Shown here: positions 46,142 through 59,300 of the stretch, in pieces
How the letters are laid out: each line of letters starts with the position of its first letter
Numbering within the stretch: position 1 is the first letter of the stretch
Source of the DNA: Corylus avellana
Taxonomy: Eukaryota > Streptophyta > Magnoliopsida > Fagales > Betulaceae
Direction: 5' to 3'
DNA length: 64,000 bases
Assembly: GCF_901000735.1 (NCBI RefSeq)
Contig: NC_081541.1
Coordinates: 5,201,021 to 5,265,020 of the forward strand
Position numbers and translations under genes: made by a program
The notes under the pieces: model-generated
Told to the model about the DNA's origin: nothing
The model's database searches: none
The model's input: the letters and a program-made list of their open reading frames with translations, nothing else

Positions 46142-49100
46142 CATAATGTTGAAGTGGTATTTCCAACAAACCCTTATTTATTTATTTTTTAAAAAACATG
46201 GATTGATCTAAGAGTTGATTCAATTCGGACTATTACGTGTGAGGAAATTAATCTTATTTTACAATACTCGTGAGATGCAAAAAATAAGAACGACACAAAA
46301 TAACAAAGATTAGGCAATCAGATACGACACCAAGATTTAAGTGATTCGGCTTAACAAACCTATATCTATTGGCGGAGAAAATTCACTATAAAAAAATGGA
46401 TAAAAAATCACTTAGATCCCAAAACACCAATATACTCAAATCTTACTATTACACAAGAGAAATTATTCTCAAAATAGAATACAAAAGATAGATGTACAAA
46501 CTCTTTATTTTGCTAAAAGAGATGACACTCTGCAACACATTTTTCTTATAATCACTTGCTTTTGGCTCCTCCAAAAACACCAAGAAGAAAACCTTGTGCG
46601 ACACTCCTCCTTTTGTTCTTACTCACCTTTTGATCTTTCTCTCACGTTTGTCCACAACACCCTTAAAAACTCAAGCGCTGCTCCTTTATATAAGAGCACT
46701 AAGTCTGCTATAATAGTATAAGAAATATCATCATTTTAGGTAAGGTAAGGTTGCGTTTTCTCATAAAGGTACAATTTGTATTCTCATATAGGTAATAAAT
46801 ATTAAAGATGAGAGAAATTATTCAAGAATATATAAAAAATATAAATAATAAATAAATTTTTTAAAAAAAAAAGAAAAAAAAAAGGAAATGGTAGAGAATT
46901 AACGAATAGAAAAAGAGAGTGGAATATAATTAATTAAGAACGACAATATTATTTAATGTGGTTGAAACCAATGAGTGAGGATTAATAAAAGAAATGAGAC
47001 TATAATATTTTAATCATCTTTTGATGGAGTCACGATCGCCCAACAGTATAATAAATATCATCATTTTAGGTAAGGTTGTGTTTTCACATAAAGTTACTGT
47101 TTGTAATCTTATTAATTAGGCAGTAATTAAAGATGTGATAAATTATTCAAGAACATGGAAAATTAAAATAATATAGGATGAGTGGAATAACACAATGAAA
47201 TTGTTTAATTTGGTAATTGGATCGAGTTAGTTAGGAATAAAAAGAAGTGAGATTACAATATTTTTCTTCTTCTTTATTAATTAGATCGATGGAATTGAAC
47301 CATCACGACCGCGTAACAATAGAAGAAATATGATCATTTTAGGTAATATTGTGTTTTCTGGTAAAGGTTCAATTTGTATTCTCATCAACTTGTATTGCCA
47401 TAGAGATAGATAATTAATGAGGATGTTGGAAATTATTAAAACAACATAGAAAAGAGGATGATGATAAGTTGAAAAAGAGAGTGGGAAAACATAATGACAT
47501 TGTTTAATTAATTTGGTTAGAACGAATGAGACTAGAATAATTTATTTAGGCCTCGTTTGGTTCGCGAAATAGACTCCTATAAAGAAATAGCTAATTCTAT
47601 GTACCATATAGCTATTCATTTGTTTGGTTATACACTATTCATGTGAATAGTCTATTCTCATGGGACTACTAATTTCATAGACATAAGATCAAAAATACCC
47701 ATATAATTTTTTTTTTCTAATTTTAAACTTAAAACAAAATTAAAAAAAAAAAAAAAAAAGAAAAAAAGAAAAGAAAAGAAACATATAGTGGGTAGCTTGA
47801 CCACCATTGGGGTGGCCGGCCACCCACAGAAGAGGTCGAGGGTGGTCACACTACGTAGTAATATGAAAAATATCATAATTTTAGGTAAGATTATGTTTTC
47901 TCGTAAAGGTACAATTTGTATTCTCATATGGGTAATGAAGATGAGAGAAATTATTCAAAAACTAGGGAAAAGAAGGCTTAGGCCTTCTAAACTACCACTT
48001 GTTAAAAAAGTCTTCGTCAAAAGTTAAAATGGGTGAAAAAATGGTCTTGTGCGTTGCATGTGATCATCACTTCGATGAAATTCTTTTCAAAATAATTTAT
48101 CTAACAACTTTAATGTAAAAAAAAAAAAAAAAAAAGTGCAGCCTCTTTGTTCCTTTATGATCAAGTTCCTCCATAGAAGGTTGATACATAATTACATATA
48201 GTTAAATAATCACTTATTATAAAAGCTTAAGTTGACACGAATAAATAAATTTAATTATTTAATCAAATATTTTAACAATCTTCCTCATATGTGGATTCAA
48301 ACTCTCTTTCAATAGGTGAGATCAAACACATGAAATATTTAATTTAAATGGAAAATGAATAGACAGAGTCAAGGTTTGACCTCTTGCTTTGATAGCATTA
48401 ACATGTTATTTGATTTTAGGTGTTTTATTCTTATTGTTGTGCAGTGCTAGTCTCAAAGAGATAAGTTATGGCAGTGTTGGAAGGATGATGTTGATGTGAA
48501 GGTATAATTTGAAGTGAGTGAAAGGGCATGGTAGTAAAGCCTATGGGTGTACTTTTGTAATGTCAATTTGTTGGAAACTTTTGTTTTACTGTCATTCTGC
48601 AACTTCCAATTAATATAGTAATAGTTCAAGTCTTCTATTTTGTACTATCATTGTTGTAATGTGATGTTGCAACTACTAATCTATATTAGTTGTCGTTAGG
48701 GGCGAGTGTCGGTTTGGTCGGTGTCAGTAGAAGTATTTTCACCTACCAAACCGTAGAAGTCAGTTAAGTTGATTAATTAACCGACTTCATAACAATAAGG
48801 AATAATTTTGACATTTGTTAGTCGGTTAATAAGTGGTCGGTTAATTGGCGGTTACAAGTTATTATGCTAAGATTTATCAACGTCCTTATAACTACATAAT
48901 CAATAAACATATGCTTTATAAATGAAAAGAAAAAGTAAATCTATGAAGCATGGACCAAAAAGATAGACAACCACAAATCAATTAGACAAAACAATAAAGA
49001 AATCTAATAGATAAAATTTAAATTCCACTTGAAAAATCGTTTAAGTCGGTTAATTGACGAAAACAAATTTATACCGCCTACTGTACCGAACCAATGTTGA

Positions 49101-50805
49101 AACAATATTTTAATTCTGCCTACCGACCGCCGGAAGTCAGATGTCGGTTGGTTACGGTTCTCTTTCTAAGAGTGCATCCTCCACTACCTATGACTACTTT
49201 CATAGTAAAGTTGTATTCTTAACCTTCACAATCATAGAAATCAAAGCCTACCCCTACCATTAATGCTAGTGTGAGTAGTCCTATTTTGTTTTGTCTGACC
49301 ATTTATAAATGGTATCATAGGTTATCAAAAAAAAAAAATGGTATCATAGGGCTCCAGCTAGCTGTGGGTTGTTTTTCTTTTCAATCACAAGTGGATGTTA
49401 TAAAGAAAAGTGCAAGTACAAGAAAGGGTACACTAGGAATGAGTGGATTAATTTTAATGCAATTGGAAGCTTGGACTAGAAAATGACCCAAAATGGATTA
49501 TGTGTAGTCACTAAGAATGGTGTTTCTTAGTGATCAATCGGTATATATTATAGAGAGATCGTGCAAGTACAAGAAAGGGTACTCTATTAATGAGTGGATT
49601 AATTTCAACGCAATTGGAAGCTTGGACTAGAAAATGACCCAAAATGGATTATGTGTAGTCACTAATCATGGTGTTTCTTAGTGATCAATCGATATATATA
49701 TTATAGAGAGATCTTAAGAATCTACTTTACAAGTCTTAAAAAAAAAAATTAAAAAAAAAAATCCATCACCTTTTCCACCCATGGCCACTAAGATCCTTAA
49801 ACAATATAATTAACTCACGAAGTAGCTTGTGTGTGTGTTGTATAACTCTGGTCTAGACCTAATCACATATTATCTAGTTATGAAATTTTGTATGGCCGGT
49901 ACAAAAAATCAACTCCTTTCTCCATAAACAACCAATTTCCTGACTTGATTCACACTCTTAACGAGCTAAACAACATTTAATCGAAATGTAAACTTAATTA
50001 ACAATCATGAAATTGAGACTAGGGCTTCAGATTATGCCTCTTGGTAATGTAGATTCCTCCTCCTTAGTCTCGAGGAACCATAAAAATAGCCATGTTATAT
50101 ATATATATACACTTTCAGACTTCCATCAACCAGGCATGGACCGGTTTCAGGAGCCTCTGATTGACATAGTTACCCCAATAAGACGGTTGCCCAGTTTGTC
50201 TCTAGATGGCGAAATGAAGCTATACATATTTTAGTGACACGTGTCACAATATTATTAATGTTGGTGTGACATATTAACAGTTAATTTCTATCAACATTTT
50301 TAACGTAGAAACATATTTGTGTTTTTTGCCTATCTCCATAAAACTGTTCGTACAACCGCAAATCATATAGACCAATTTCACAATTTTTTCTTGTTTTTAT
50401 TTGGTATAATTGCTATGTATACTTAGATATTTATCAATTTTTTTTTTTTTGTTTTTACCATGCCATGATCAAAGTAGCTAGATATTGACCCAAAGCGCTC
50501 TTGTTTTCCATTATTAAGGAAAAGAAAAGAAATGGAAATTAAATTATAAATCACTACATTACTAAGGAGTAGCTCCCTTAATTAATTTATTCTAATATTT
50601 ACTTTTTTTTTAGTTGTTCCAGACATGCATTTACACTAGAGAACAATAAAGTAAGGGAAAGTCAAGAAAACACTTCAAAAAAAAAATCCTCCAAGTTCTT
50701 TATTTTTATTTTATTTTTTTTTCATTTTCTCATCATGCTTCTTGATTATCTAAATTACAGTTGAATGTGTGATTAATTACTCTATAAAATTCTTCAAATT
50801 TGAAT
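46142..50805 (+). repeat. 4.66-kb segment, copy B (starts at an assembly gap)
   Basis: Direct near-copy of 39528-44186. It starts exactly at the end of the N run and continues past the point where copy A is cut (50805), into unique sequence. No gene inside. Confidence 0.9.
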
Positions 50806-53800
50806 TTCTTACTAATTAGAATAAGCCTAAGAATTTGGTATTGATTATTAGACCATTTCTTAAATGACGTCCTGTGTCATCAAATTTTAAATTGGACTCA
50901 CTAATTAGGCTGTAAAGTGAAATAAAAAGTCAATGAATTGGATGACTATGATTGAATCGAAATTAGATCCTTAGCAAAAGTCAACGTTTATGGCCAAAGT
51001 CAGCTGAACAATCCTGTTGGCTATGGTTGGTACAGGATGTGAGTGTGCAACACGGGTTCTGGTTATTTCTGTTGTAGCCAATATTAGAATCCAAACGACT
51101 CATTCTATTCTAAAAAAATTGGATCCGAAACCAACCCGAATTACTTGAAAAACCGATCCAAACAAACCTGAAAATTTTATTTTGTGGATCTCCGTCTGGG
51201 GTAGAATCAGGAGTTTTTGCATCATGCATGTTTCTGTAAAATATAAGTTTTCTATATTTTACATAAATATAGTCATTGTATTTAAAATAAAAGTAGACAA
51301 GTCTTAAATTTAATTGCATACCAAGTCATAATTGTATACAAAAATTACACATTATAAAATAATCTTCAAAAAGAAGTTCATTTTTAAATACAAAATTAAG
51401 TTTTCTAGTCAATATTGTTCAAAAAATATTTTCGTTGGAAAACATTTTCTTTGAAAATGATTTCTTAGTAAACATTTTTCGGTATTTAGCATATACGGAA
51501 AATCAGGCAGCAAAAAACATTTTTCGGTATTTTGTGTGTACGCAAAATCATATTAAACACTAAATTACGAAAATGTCCCTATAGGGTCTTGGGCAGGTCC
51601 TGCCAAGGTCTCGGGTTGATCTCAACGGGGTCCCAATAAGGTGTAGATGGGGTCCGAGCGGGTGCCGGGTGAGTCACAGTGGGTAATTTCAGTTGTGAAT
51701 AAAAATTACATTTTATAGGTTAATATGATTAAATAAAAATATTTGTAATTTTCCGTGCGCACCATACGCCGAAAAATGTTTTCATCTTAAAATATTTTCC
51801 TATAAAATGTCTTCCCTGAAAATATTTTACGACGGAAAATATTTTACGCCAAAACAATTGTAGCCTAAGTTTTCTAATTTGCTTTGCTATAAACATGTAT
51901 AACTGTAGAAATTAAGTTAAATCATCTAGGCAACTATAAGGTGAAAAAGTCATCATTAACAAGACCTAAACTACGACGTTTAGGTTGGTCGCACAAGGTT
52001 GTCAATGAAACCGCTGAAGCTGAAAGTAGTTGACTTGTTGATCTTTTGAACTAGGAGCTGAATTTTCGAAAGACAAGAAACTGTGAGTGTTTTATATATG
52101 TTTCCTCTATTTTCTCACCAAATGATTCAACAAGTTAATTAAACAAATCCCGTGTGATCCATGTCATGATATTTAACATGAAGACTTTTGGCCCAATTTA
52201 TATATATGGAGATCGATCATTCGATCCTATGGATGATCGTGTTGGGTGGAGCTATGACCTCGTAAAGGGAATAATTGTGTGTGTCATCAAGTACTGATAA
52301 TTAAGAAAAGAGTGGGTCTTTGAGTATTCATGAAAACAAAAGAGAAGATGTTAGTTATTTGGATTCTGGATTACCAACCATTAATTACCAAGCAGTCGCC
52401 TTATAGGGTTAGGGTTAGAATATCAATCAGTCTTGAGGAAACACCGGTTTTGAACATCCCATGTTTCTTAATATCTTCCATGATAATTGAATTAACTAAT
52501 TTTGGCTAATCATATGATAGTTTATCAAAATAGTTTTTGATATGATATATGATAATAATTAAATTGGTCAAGTTATAATTGAAATGGTTATAATGTTTTA
52601 ATCTTCAATTCAAAAATAATTAATAAAAAACTCTTATAGCTTAGTGTCTATTCGGTTTAAAAAAGTGTTGCTTGAAAACTAGCGATTTCAAAGCGTAGTT
52701 GATGAAAATGCGATTTTGGCCTTTGTAAAAACCTTTTGAATCAATTTAAAAATATAATTAAGTGTTTGATAAAATTGCAGTTCGACATTTAAAATCACAA
52801 CTCATCCTTTAAAATTGTACATTTTTAAAAACACATCATTTTACTTACGATTTTTGAAAACATAGATTTTTTTCAAATACACTTCCAAATGAAATAATAT
52901 TCGTCATTTTATTTAAAAACACATTTTTGGCGTGTAAAATTACAGAAGTACACCCTTTAGTCTTGCAAAAGTTAAATTCTTTAATTTTGTACGGACGCAT
53001 GAGTTGCATGTATCATGTATGTCCTACTAAAAAAAAAAAAAAAATTTTAAATAAAAATGTAGAAGAGCTCTTAGACCAGTCTTGGTCTCATAAATTCAAT
53101 TCCATTTATAATTTCCATTTAGGAATTAACGGAAATACCACTTTGGGATAAAATGCCAATTTCCACGTGTGAATTTCATTAAAAATGAGAATTTAATTGC
53201 TTGAGGAATCATCCATTTAAATTCATGGAAAACCAATGGGATATCATAGATCCATCATCCATCCACGTTAAATTTGCATCGGATCATGACAGTTGTTTTG
53301 TTTTTTAAAAAAAAGTGTCATTAGAGCTACATACTTAATTCAGTTGGACTTGGCATAATGCAAAAGCGACTGTTCATTTTATGGTACCTTAAGAAAAGAT
53401 CACGACCCTTTCCATTTCAAATCATTTGGAGACCAACACTAATAATATCATTGACTCATTCAGCAGGAGTACTACTATATATAGTTGTCAACTCCTATAA
53501 AGAACTTCATTAATTAAAATATATGATGAGATTCCTTTGTCTGTTGCAAACTGCAAATGATCGATCCATAAGATTCCCTTCTTAAAAAATACAACTCCGA
53601 TGTTAGTACTAATGTGGTACACATCTCATGATCTTCCGAAAAAACCGTGCGTCTATATATCTTTATTTACGATTGTCAAAGTCCGACCCAATCTGGGAAC
53701 AAACCCGCCAGTTTGAGTTTGCTCTGTGTTTATTATTAATTAGTATATATATATATATATATATATATAGCCAGCTCAAAAGAGAATCTCGTAAACGATC

Positions 53801-53874
53801 AACCTCATCACCAAGCTTCTTAATCTGATCAATAACTTAATTAGTTTTTTTTTATATATATCATGAGTTCTAAT
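50806..53874. other. Intergenic, no gene seen
   Basis: AT-rich DNA. It holds a MITE at 51415-51856 and a TA repeat near 53746-53769. Low-complexity homology to MITE ends may exist around 52650-52930, but I could not define it. Confidence 0.45.
51415..51856. mobile_element. MITE with about 80-bp imperfect inverted ends
   Basis: The left end (AAAAAATATTTTCGTTGGAA, ACATTTTTCGGTATTTAGC) and the right end (GCCGAAAAATGTTTTCATC, GACGGAAAATATTTTACGCC) are inverted relatives. The centre is GC-richer (about 51580-51690). Target duplication not identified. Confidence 0.55.
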
Positions 53875-53889
53875 TTTCTTACTTTGACA

Positions 53890-53994
53890 TCCTTAAGGAG
53901 TAGTTCAATCGGTTAAGGACTACGTCTAATGAAGAAGAAGTCATTAGTTTAAATTCTCATCTCCCTTTTGTATGAACATGTCAAAAAAAAAAAA
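53890..53994 (+). mobile_element. Short tRNA-derived SINE (105 bp) with 15-bp TSDs
   Basis: Begins TCCTTAAGGAGTAGTTCAAT, has an A box (TAGTTCAATCGG), a degenerate B box (AGTTTAAATTC) and ends GAACATGTCAAAAAAAA. Perfect 15-bp duplications TTTCTTACTTTGACA lie at 53875-53889 and 53995-54009. Same family as the SINE at 4996-5101. Confidence 0.88.
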
Positions 53995-54171
53995 TTTCTT
54001 ACTTTGACAATGGAAGTAATTAATTGCTCCTTAGAAGAGCTTAATGTTCAGATTCTGCTTTGTTTCTCTAATGTGTCGTTTTTTGCAGTTGCGAAACGCT
54101 AACAACTTCCTTAAGCAATAAAGCTCCAAAGTTTTCTTATTTATTTAACCAAATTATTATTGGGGCAGAAA

Positions 54172-54348
54172 TTTCCTACAAATCAGACTGAAGGAAATAT
54201 CCTCCAACCCATTTAAAATAGTGTCAAGTATCTATAAACATTTAAAACGTTTGTCTAAGTTAGTAAACTGCAATTAATGACCGTAAGAATTTAATGTGCG
54301 TTTTAAATGTTTATAGACACTTTGCACTATTTTAAATTGGTTGGAGGA
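54172..54348. mobile_element. MITE interrupted by the LINE (left part)
   Basis: Left arm CAGAAATTTCCT...CCAACCCATTTAAAATAGTG and right arm CACTATTTTAAATTGGTTGG form an inverted repeat that resumes after the LINE (AAATTTCTGTCC at 60529-60540). Same family as 26180-26428. Confidence 0.65.
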
Positions 54349-54667
54349 GTTTCGAGTTCCTACTTTGAAACGTCTCAACGATTAGCCATGCTCTCTCCGG
54401 CGACCGGTTTCGCAGAAACTAACGGGGACAACGGGGGGTGTAGCCTTTGAGGTGGCGCTACCCGCTGTCCGTCAAGGCCGTTAGGGAGAAATCGGCTTCT
54501 GCTGGACGGAGAACTGCTAGGAGTGTATGTTTTGATTTGCTTGTGATTAAGTTCTGTCTTAACGGAATTGTGGAGTTTTCTCCCTAGCGTAAATCCTAGT
54601 GGAGAAGGAATAGTTTTTCCAGGCGAGAACAGTCTGTGAAAGAAATCGGTTGTAGTTCTCATTCGAA

Positions 54668-56338
54668 ATGGAGGACGATCTGGCGAAACAATGGGAAAAC
54701 CTCAAGCTGACGGAGGACGAGGACATCGAACTGGACATTCAAACGGATGAATTGGAAGATGGTCTTACTTGTGGAAAGGCATGTGTTGTGGGGAAATTGG
54801 TGGCGGATCATTTGGTGAGCAAGGAGATTATCAAGAAAACACTGATTAGATGGTGGAAACCATTTGATTATCTTTCTTTCAAGATACTCGGAGAAAATAT
54901 GTTCCTGATTGAATTCTCTAACCAAAAGGACAAGGAGCGAGTTTTGGAGGGCAGACCTTGGGTATTTGAAGGAAGCTTGTTTTTGATTGAAGATTATGAT
55001 GGCTTTTCAAAACCTTCAGATCTGTTATTTGCGAAAGCTGCTTTTTGGGTTCGTATGTTCGGCCTGCCGTTGGCGTGTATGGGTAAAACCATAGGACGAA
55101 AGATTGGTGAATCAATTGGCACGGTAGAGGCAGTGGATACGGAGGCAAATGGGATGGGGTGGGGTGAGTTCTTGAGAGTTCGAATCCAACTTGACCTCAC
55201 AAAACCCCTTCAGCGAGGTCGAAAAATTAATATCCAAGGAAAAGCAGAGTGGATTACCTTCCAGTATGAACGGCTGCCAAAATTCTGTTTTCAATGTGGA
55301 ATTGTAAGTCATGGAACGACAGGTTGTCCGAACAGAAGTTCCTTTCGCCACCAGGATGCAAAGCCTCAGTATGGCCCGTGGATGAGAGCGGCCTCACCCA
55401 CGAGAAAATCGGAGAGAAGCTTTGGGGGTTTTCCGGTAAAGAATAAACGTGCCGAAACAGACTATGACGAGCAGGAGGAGCCGAAAGAAAGATATGGGAG
55501 GGGTCGACGGAGAACGGATGACCGGAAGATGGCCGGAAAGGAGCAGCCCAATGTGAGGGACGAAGATGACGTGTCTCCCGGTGCTGAGATTTTAAATGCG
55601 AATAATAACAGGCGCGGAAATAACGGACCTTCTTCTAATAACTTACAGAAGAAATCCGGTGATTATCTGGCAGAGGGGAGCGTGGGTGCTCATTTTGGAA
55701 AGGCAGGAAAAGTTCCAGCTCATGGAGATATTTTAGGAGGAAATGGTGTGTATGGTTATAGAAAGAAGCAGAAGGTAACGGAAATTAATTCAAAAAAAGA
55801 TTTGGAAGAGTCAACTGATGAAGCTTCAAATGAAAGGAGACTGTTATGGGATTCGTGCAGGAAAGATACTAATAATAGCCCATTGAAAATTTATTGCCCA
55901 GTTGCCACGACACAAGAAGGAAAATCGGTGAGTGGGAGTCCAACTGTTGCTTTGCATGAGGACGGACTGGGCTACGTCACAACTTACCACAGGGATGCAA
56001 TGGGCCGGGGTGAGCTGCAGATGAGCCCGGGGAACTATAAGGGCCCTTTAATTTCAGAGGTGGAAAAATCCATGCAGGGAAAAGAATTTGGCTTAAGAGG
56101 AGCAGGAGATAGCGAAGGTAGAAGCACAGAAAAAGTTACGGGTATTGGTCAGAAGAGAAGTCGAGGTGAAATTGATGCTCAGTCCGAATCCTCTATAAAT
56201 TTGGAGGTACCACGGAAAATTAGCGGTCAAGCTAATACACACCCAACAACAAAGGGACGAAAGACGAGCAATGGGAAAGAAAAAATAAATGGTTCGGGGA
56301 TGGCGGGGACTGTGATGCAGCCCCGCCGACCGCGATGA
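54668..56338 (+). CDS. LINE ORF1 protein (DUF4283 and CCHC zinc knuckle, 556 aa)
   Basis: Open along its whole length. Residues about 30-200 form a DUF4283 domain (VGKLVADHLVSKEIIKK, MFLIEFSNQKDKERVLEG, FWVRMFGLPLACMGK). A CX2CX4HX4C zinc knuckle follows: Cys207, Cys210, His215, Cys220 in CFQCGIVSHGTTGC. The rest is a polar, Arg/Lys-rich, low-complexity tail. This is the nucleic-acid-binding protein of plant L1 elements that packages the element RNA. The stop codon overlaps the ORF2 start by ATGA, which suggests translation of ORF2 by termination-reinitiation. Confidence 0.93.
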   Translation: MEDDLAKQWENLKLTEDEDIELDIQTDELEDGLTCGKACVVGKLVADHLVSKEIIKKTLIRWWKPFDYLSFKILGENMFLIEFSNQKDKERVLEGRPWVFEGSLFLIEDYDGFSKPSDLLFAKAAFWVRMFGLPLACMGKTIGRKIGESIGTVEAVDTEANGMGWGEFLRVRIQLDLTKPLQRGRKINIQGKAEWITFQYERLPKFCFQCGIVSHGTTGCPNRSSFRHQDAKPQYGPWMRAASPTRKSERSFGGFPVKNKRAETDYDEQEEPKERYGRGRRRTDDRKMAGKEQPNVRDEDDVSPGAEILNANNNRRGNNGPSSNNLQKKSGDYLAEGSVGAHFGKAGKVPAHGDILGGNGVYGYRKKQKVTEINSKKDLEESTDEASNERRLLWDSCRKDTNNSPLKIYCPVATTQEGKSVSGSPTVALHEDGLGYVTTYHRDAMGRGELQMSPGNYKGPLISEVEKSMQGKEFGLRGAGDSEGRSTEKVTGIGQKRSRGEIDAQSESSINLEVPRKISGQANTHPTTKGRKTSNGKEKINGSGMAGTVMQPRRPR

Positions 56339-59300
56339 GGATCATTAGCTGGAACTGCCGGGGGCTTGGGAACCTCCGGACAGTTAGGGAGCTTTGCCGC
56401 TTGGTGAAGCAAAAGAAGCCCTCTTTGGTTTTCTTAATGGAAACAAAATTACGGAAGGAAAGAATGGAAGGAATCCGTTGTAAACTTGGGTTTCCGAGTA
56501 TGTTTGTTGTTGATAGTGTGGGGAGAAGCGGAGGTCTCGCCCTTTTTTGGGGAGAGGAATTATGTGTAACTATCCAGAATTTTAGTCAACGCCATATCAA
56601 TGGTGTTATTAAAATTTCGGAAAATGAAATGCCATGGAAATTCACCGGCTTCTATGGCCATCCGGAGGTTGCAAAGAGAGAAGAAGCATGGGCTCTACTC
56701 CAATATCTTGCAAATTTGGCCCCTAGTCCTTGGATTTGCTGTGGCGATTTTAATGAAATAGCGGAAAGCTCAGAAAAATGGGGTGGGGCGATACGTGCAA
56801 ACAGCCAAATGCTAGCCTTCCGCCAAGCTCTAGAAAATTGCGAACTTTCGGATCTTGGATATTGGGGGCCGAAATTTACTTGGAGTAATTGTAGAGACAA
56901 GGAGGAATTTACTAAGGAACGTCTAGACCGGGGAGTGGCAAATTCCGAATGGAGAGGGCTATTTCCGGAAGCGGAGGTGGTAGTGGAGGTTACTACTTGT
57001 TCTGACCATACCCCTCTAATTATTCATCTGGTGGGAATTAGAGTGCATGGGCAGGGAAAAAAAAGTTTCCGATATGAGACAAAATGGAGGTGTGACGCTG
57101 GCTACGAGGAGATTCTAAAGCAAGCATGGGTGCCCACAAATGCTAGAGAAGTTGGGTGGCATGCTGTAGAGGCCAATCTGTTAAGATGTAAAACCTCTTT
57201 GATGAGTTGGCAGAGGGGTAGTAATGGAGCAGAAAAAGAAAAAATCCTGCAACTACAAAAAAGACTTACTGTGCTGCAGGAAATAGAAGACGAGGGGGTG
57301 GGTAAGGTGACGAAAGAGATCCAAAATGAGCTGAATATATTGCTGGAAAAATCTGATATACAATGGCGGCAGAGGGCAAAAATTGATTGGCTTCGGAGCG
57401 GCGATAGGAACACAAAATTCTACCATTCTTGCGCAAATTCTCGTCGGAAATCCAGCACTATTTATGCCATCAATGATGCTGAAGGGCGACATTGTTCATC
57501 GGAAGAAGAGGTACAATTGGCATTTGTTAGATATTTTGATGGCTTGTTCACCTCTGAGAGTGTTGGGAATATGTTGCCCTGTTTAGAACCATTAAATAGC
57601 CGAGTTACCGAGGCTATGAATGGTTTATTATTGCAGCAGTTTACCAAAGAGGAAATTCAATTTGCACTTGGTCAAATGGCCCCTCTAAAAGCCCCGGGCC
57701 CGGATGGGTTCCCTGCAGAATTTTATCAGAAAAATTGGAATTTAGTGGGGGATGATATATGCTGTGCTATCATGGGGTCGCTCAATTCTGGGATTTTGCC
57801 TGACTTTTTGAATATGACTAATATAGCTCTTATTCCGAAAGTTAAAAATCCTACTAGTGTGGCGGAATTTAGGCCCATTAGCCTCTGTAATGTGACATAC
57901 AAGTTATTATCCAAAGTGCTTGCAAATAGATTGAAGAAAATTTTGCCCCAAATTATTTCACCTGTACAGAGTGCTTTCCTACCTGGGCGACTGATTACTG
58001 ATAATGTTTTAGCGGCTTACGAGACGCTCCACACCATGCATTCACGTTTGAAGGGGAAGAAAGGTTTCATGGCGGTAAAATTAGACATGAGCAAGGCCTA
58101 TGATAGGGTGGAACGGCGGTTCTTAGAAGCGGTAATGAGGCGTCTGGGATTTGAACAACGGTGGATTAATCTTATTATGATGTGTGTAACATCGGTTCAA
58201 TATGCTGTTGTCGTTAATGGGAAACCGTGTGGAAAAATCAAGCCGCAAAGGGGATTGAGGCAAGGGGACCCTATTTCACCATATCTATTTATTTTATGTG
58301 CTGAGGCTTTGGGAGCATTGCTAACAAAAGCAAACGAGGATGGGGCTTTGACGGGAGTGCCAACTTCAAAAAGGGGCCCTCGTATAAGCCATCTATTCTT
58401 TGCGGACGATAGCCTTCTCTTTTGTAGGGCTAATCGTGCCCAATGGGAGAGTCTTACGGAGGTACTACGGACTTACGAAAGTGTGTCGGGCCAGCGTCTT
58501 AATGCAAACAAGACTTCTATCTTCTTTAGCAACAATACTTCTATGGAGGATAAAAGTGAAGTTTTAGAGGCTTCGGGCCTCCCTTCGACCCATCGATATG
58601 ACACCTATTTGGGGCTTCCAGCACTTGTTGGAAAATCTCGAACGGCAGCTTTCAAAGGAATCATTGACAGAGTATGGAAGAGACTCCAAGACTGAAAGTT
58701 GAAATTCCTATCCCAGGCAGGCAAGGAAATACTCCTCAAGGCTGTAATTCAGGCGATACCTACATACTGCATGAGTGTTTTTCTTCTCCCACGTGCTCTC
58801 TGTGTGGAGATAAATGCACAAATGCACAAGTTTTGGTGGGGCCAAGTTGGAAAAACATCTCAGGTGAGTTGGATGAGTTGGGAGCGTATGGGGCTATCAA
58901 AAGAGTCCGGAGGAATGGGTTTTCGTGATTTCACGTGCTTCAATAAGGCTCTTTTGGCAAAACAAAGCTGGAGGCTTTGGCACCAACCGGATAGCCTAAT
59001 TGCTCGAATTATGAAGGCAAAGTATTATCCCGATTGCTCTATTTTGGAGGCAAGTGTGGGTAGGCGGCCCTCTTTTGCATAGAGAAGTATTCATACTTCA
59101 TGTGACCTTCTTCGAGAAGGATTAATATGGAGGGTGGGTAATGGTTGCAAAATTCGGATTTGGAAAGATAGATGGTTCCCAAACCCGTCCACTTTCCAAA
59201 TTATTTCGCCACCGACTCATCTAGATTCAGAGGCAACCGTAAATTCCCTTGTTGATATGGACTCGAAGTGGTGGAATATCCCTCTTTTAGACTCTCTATT

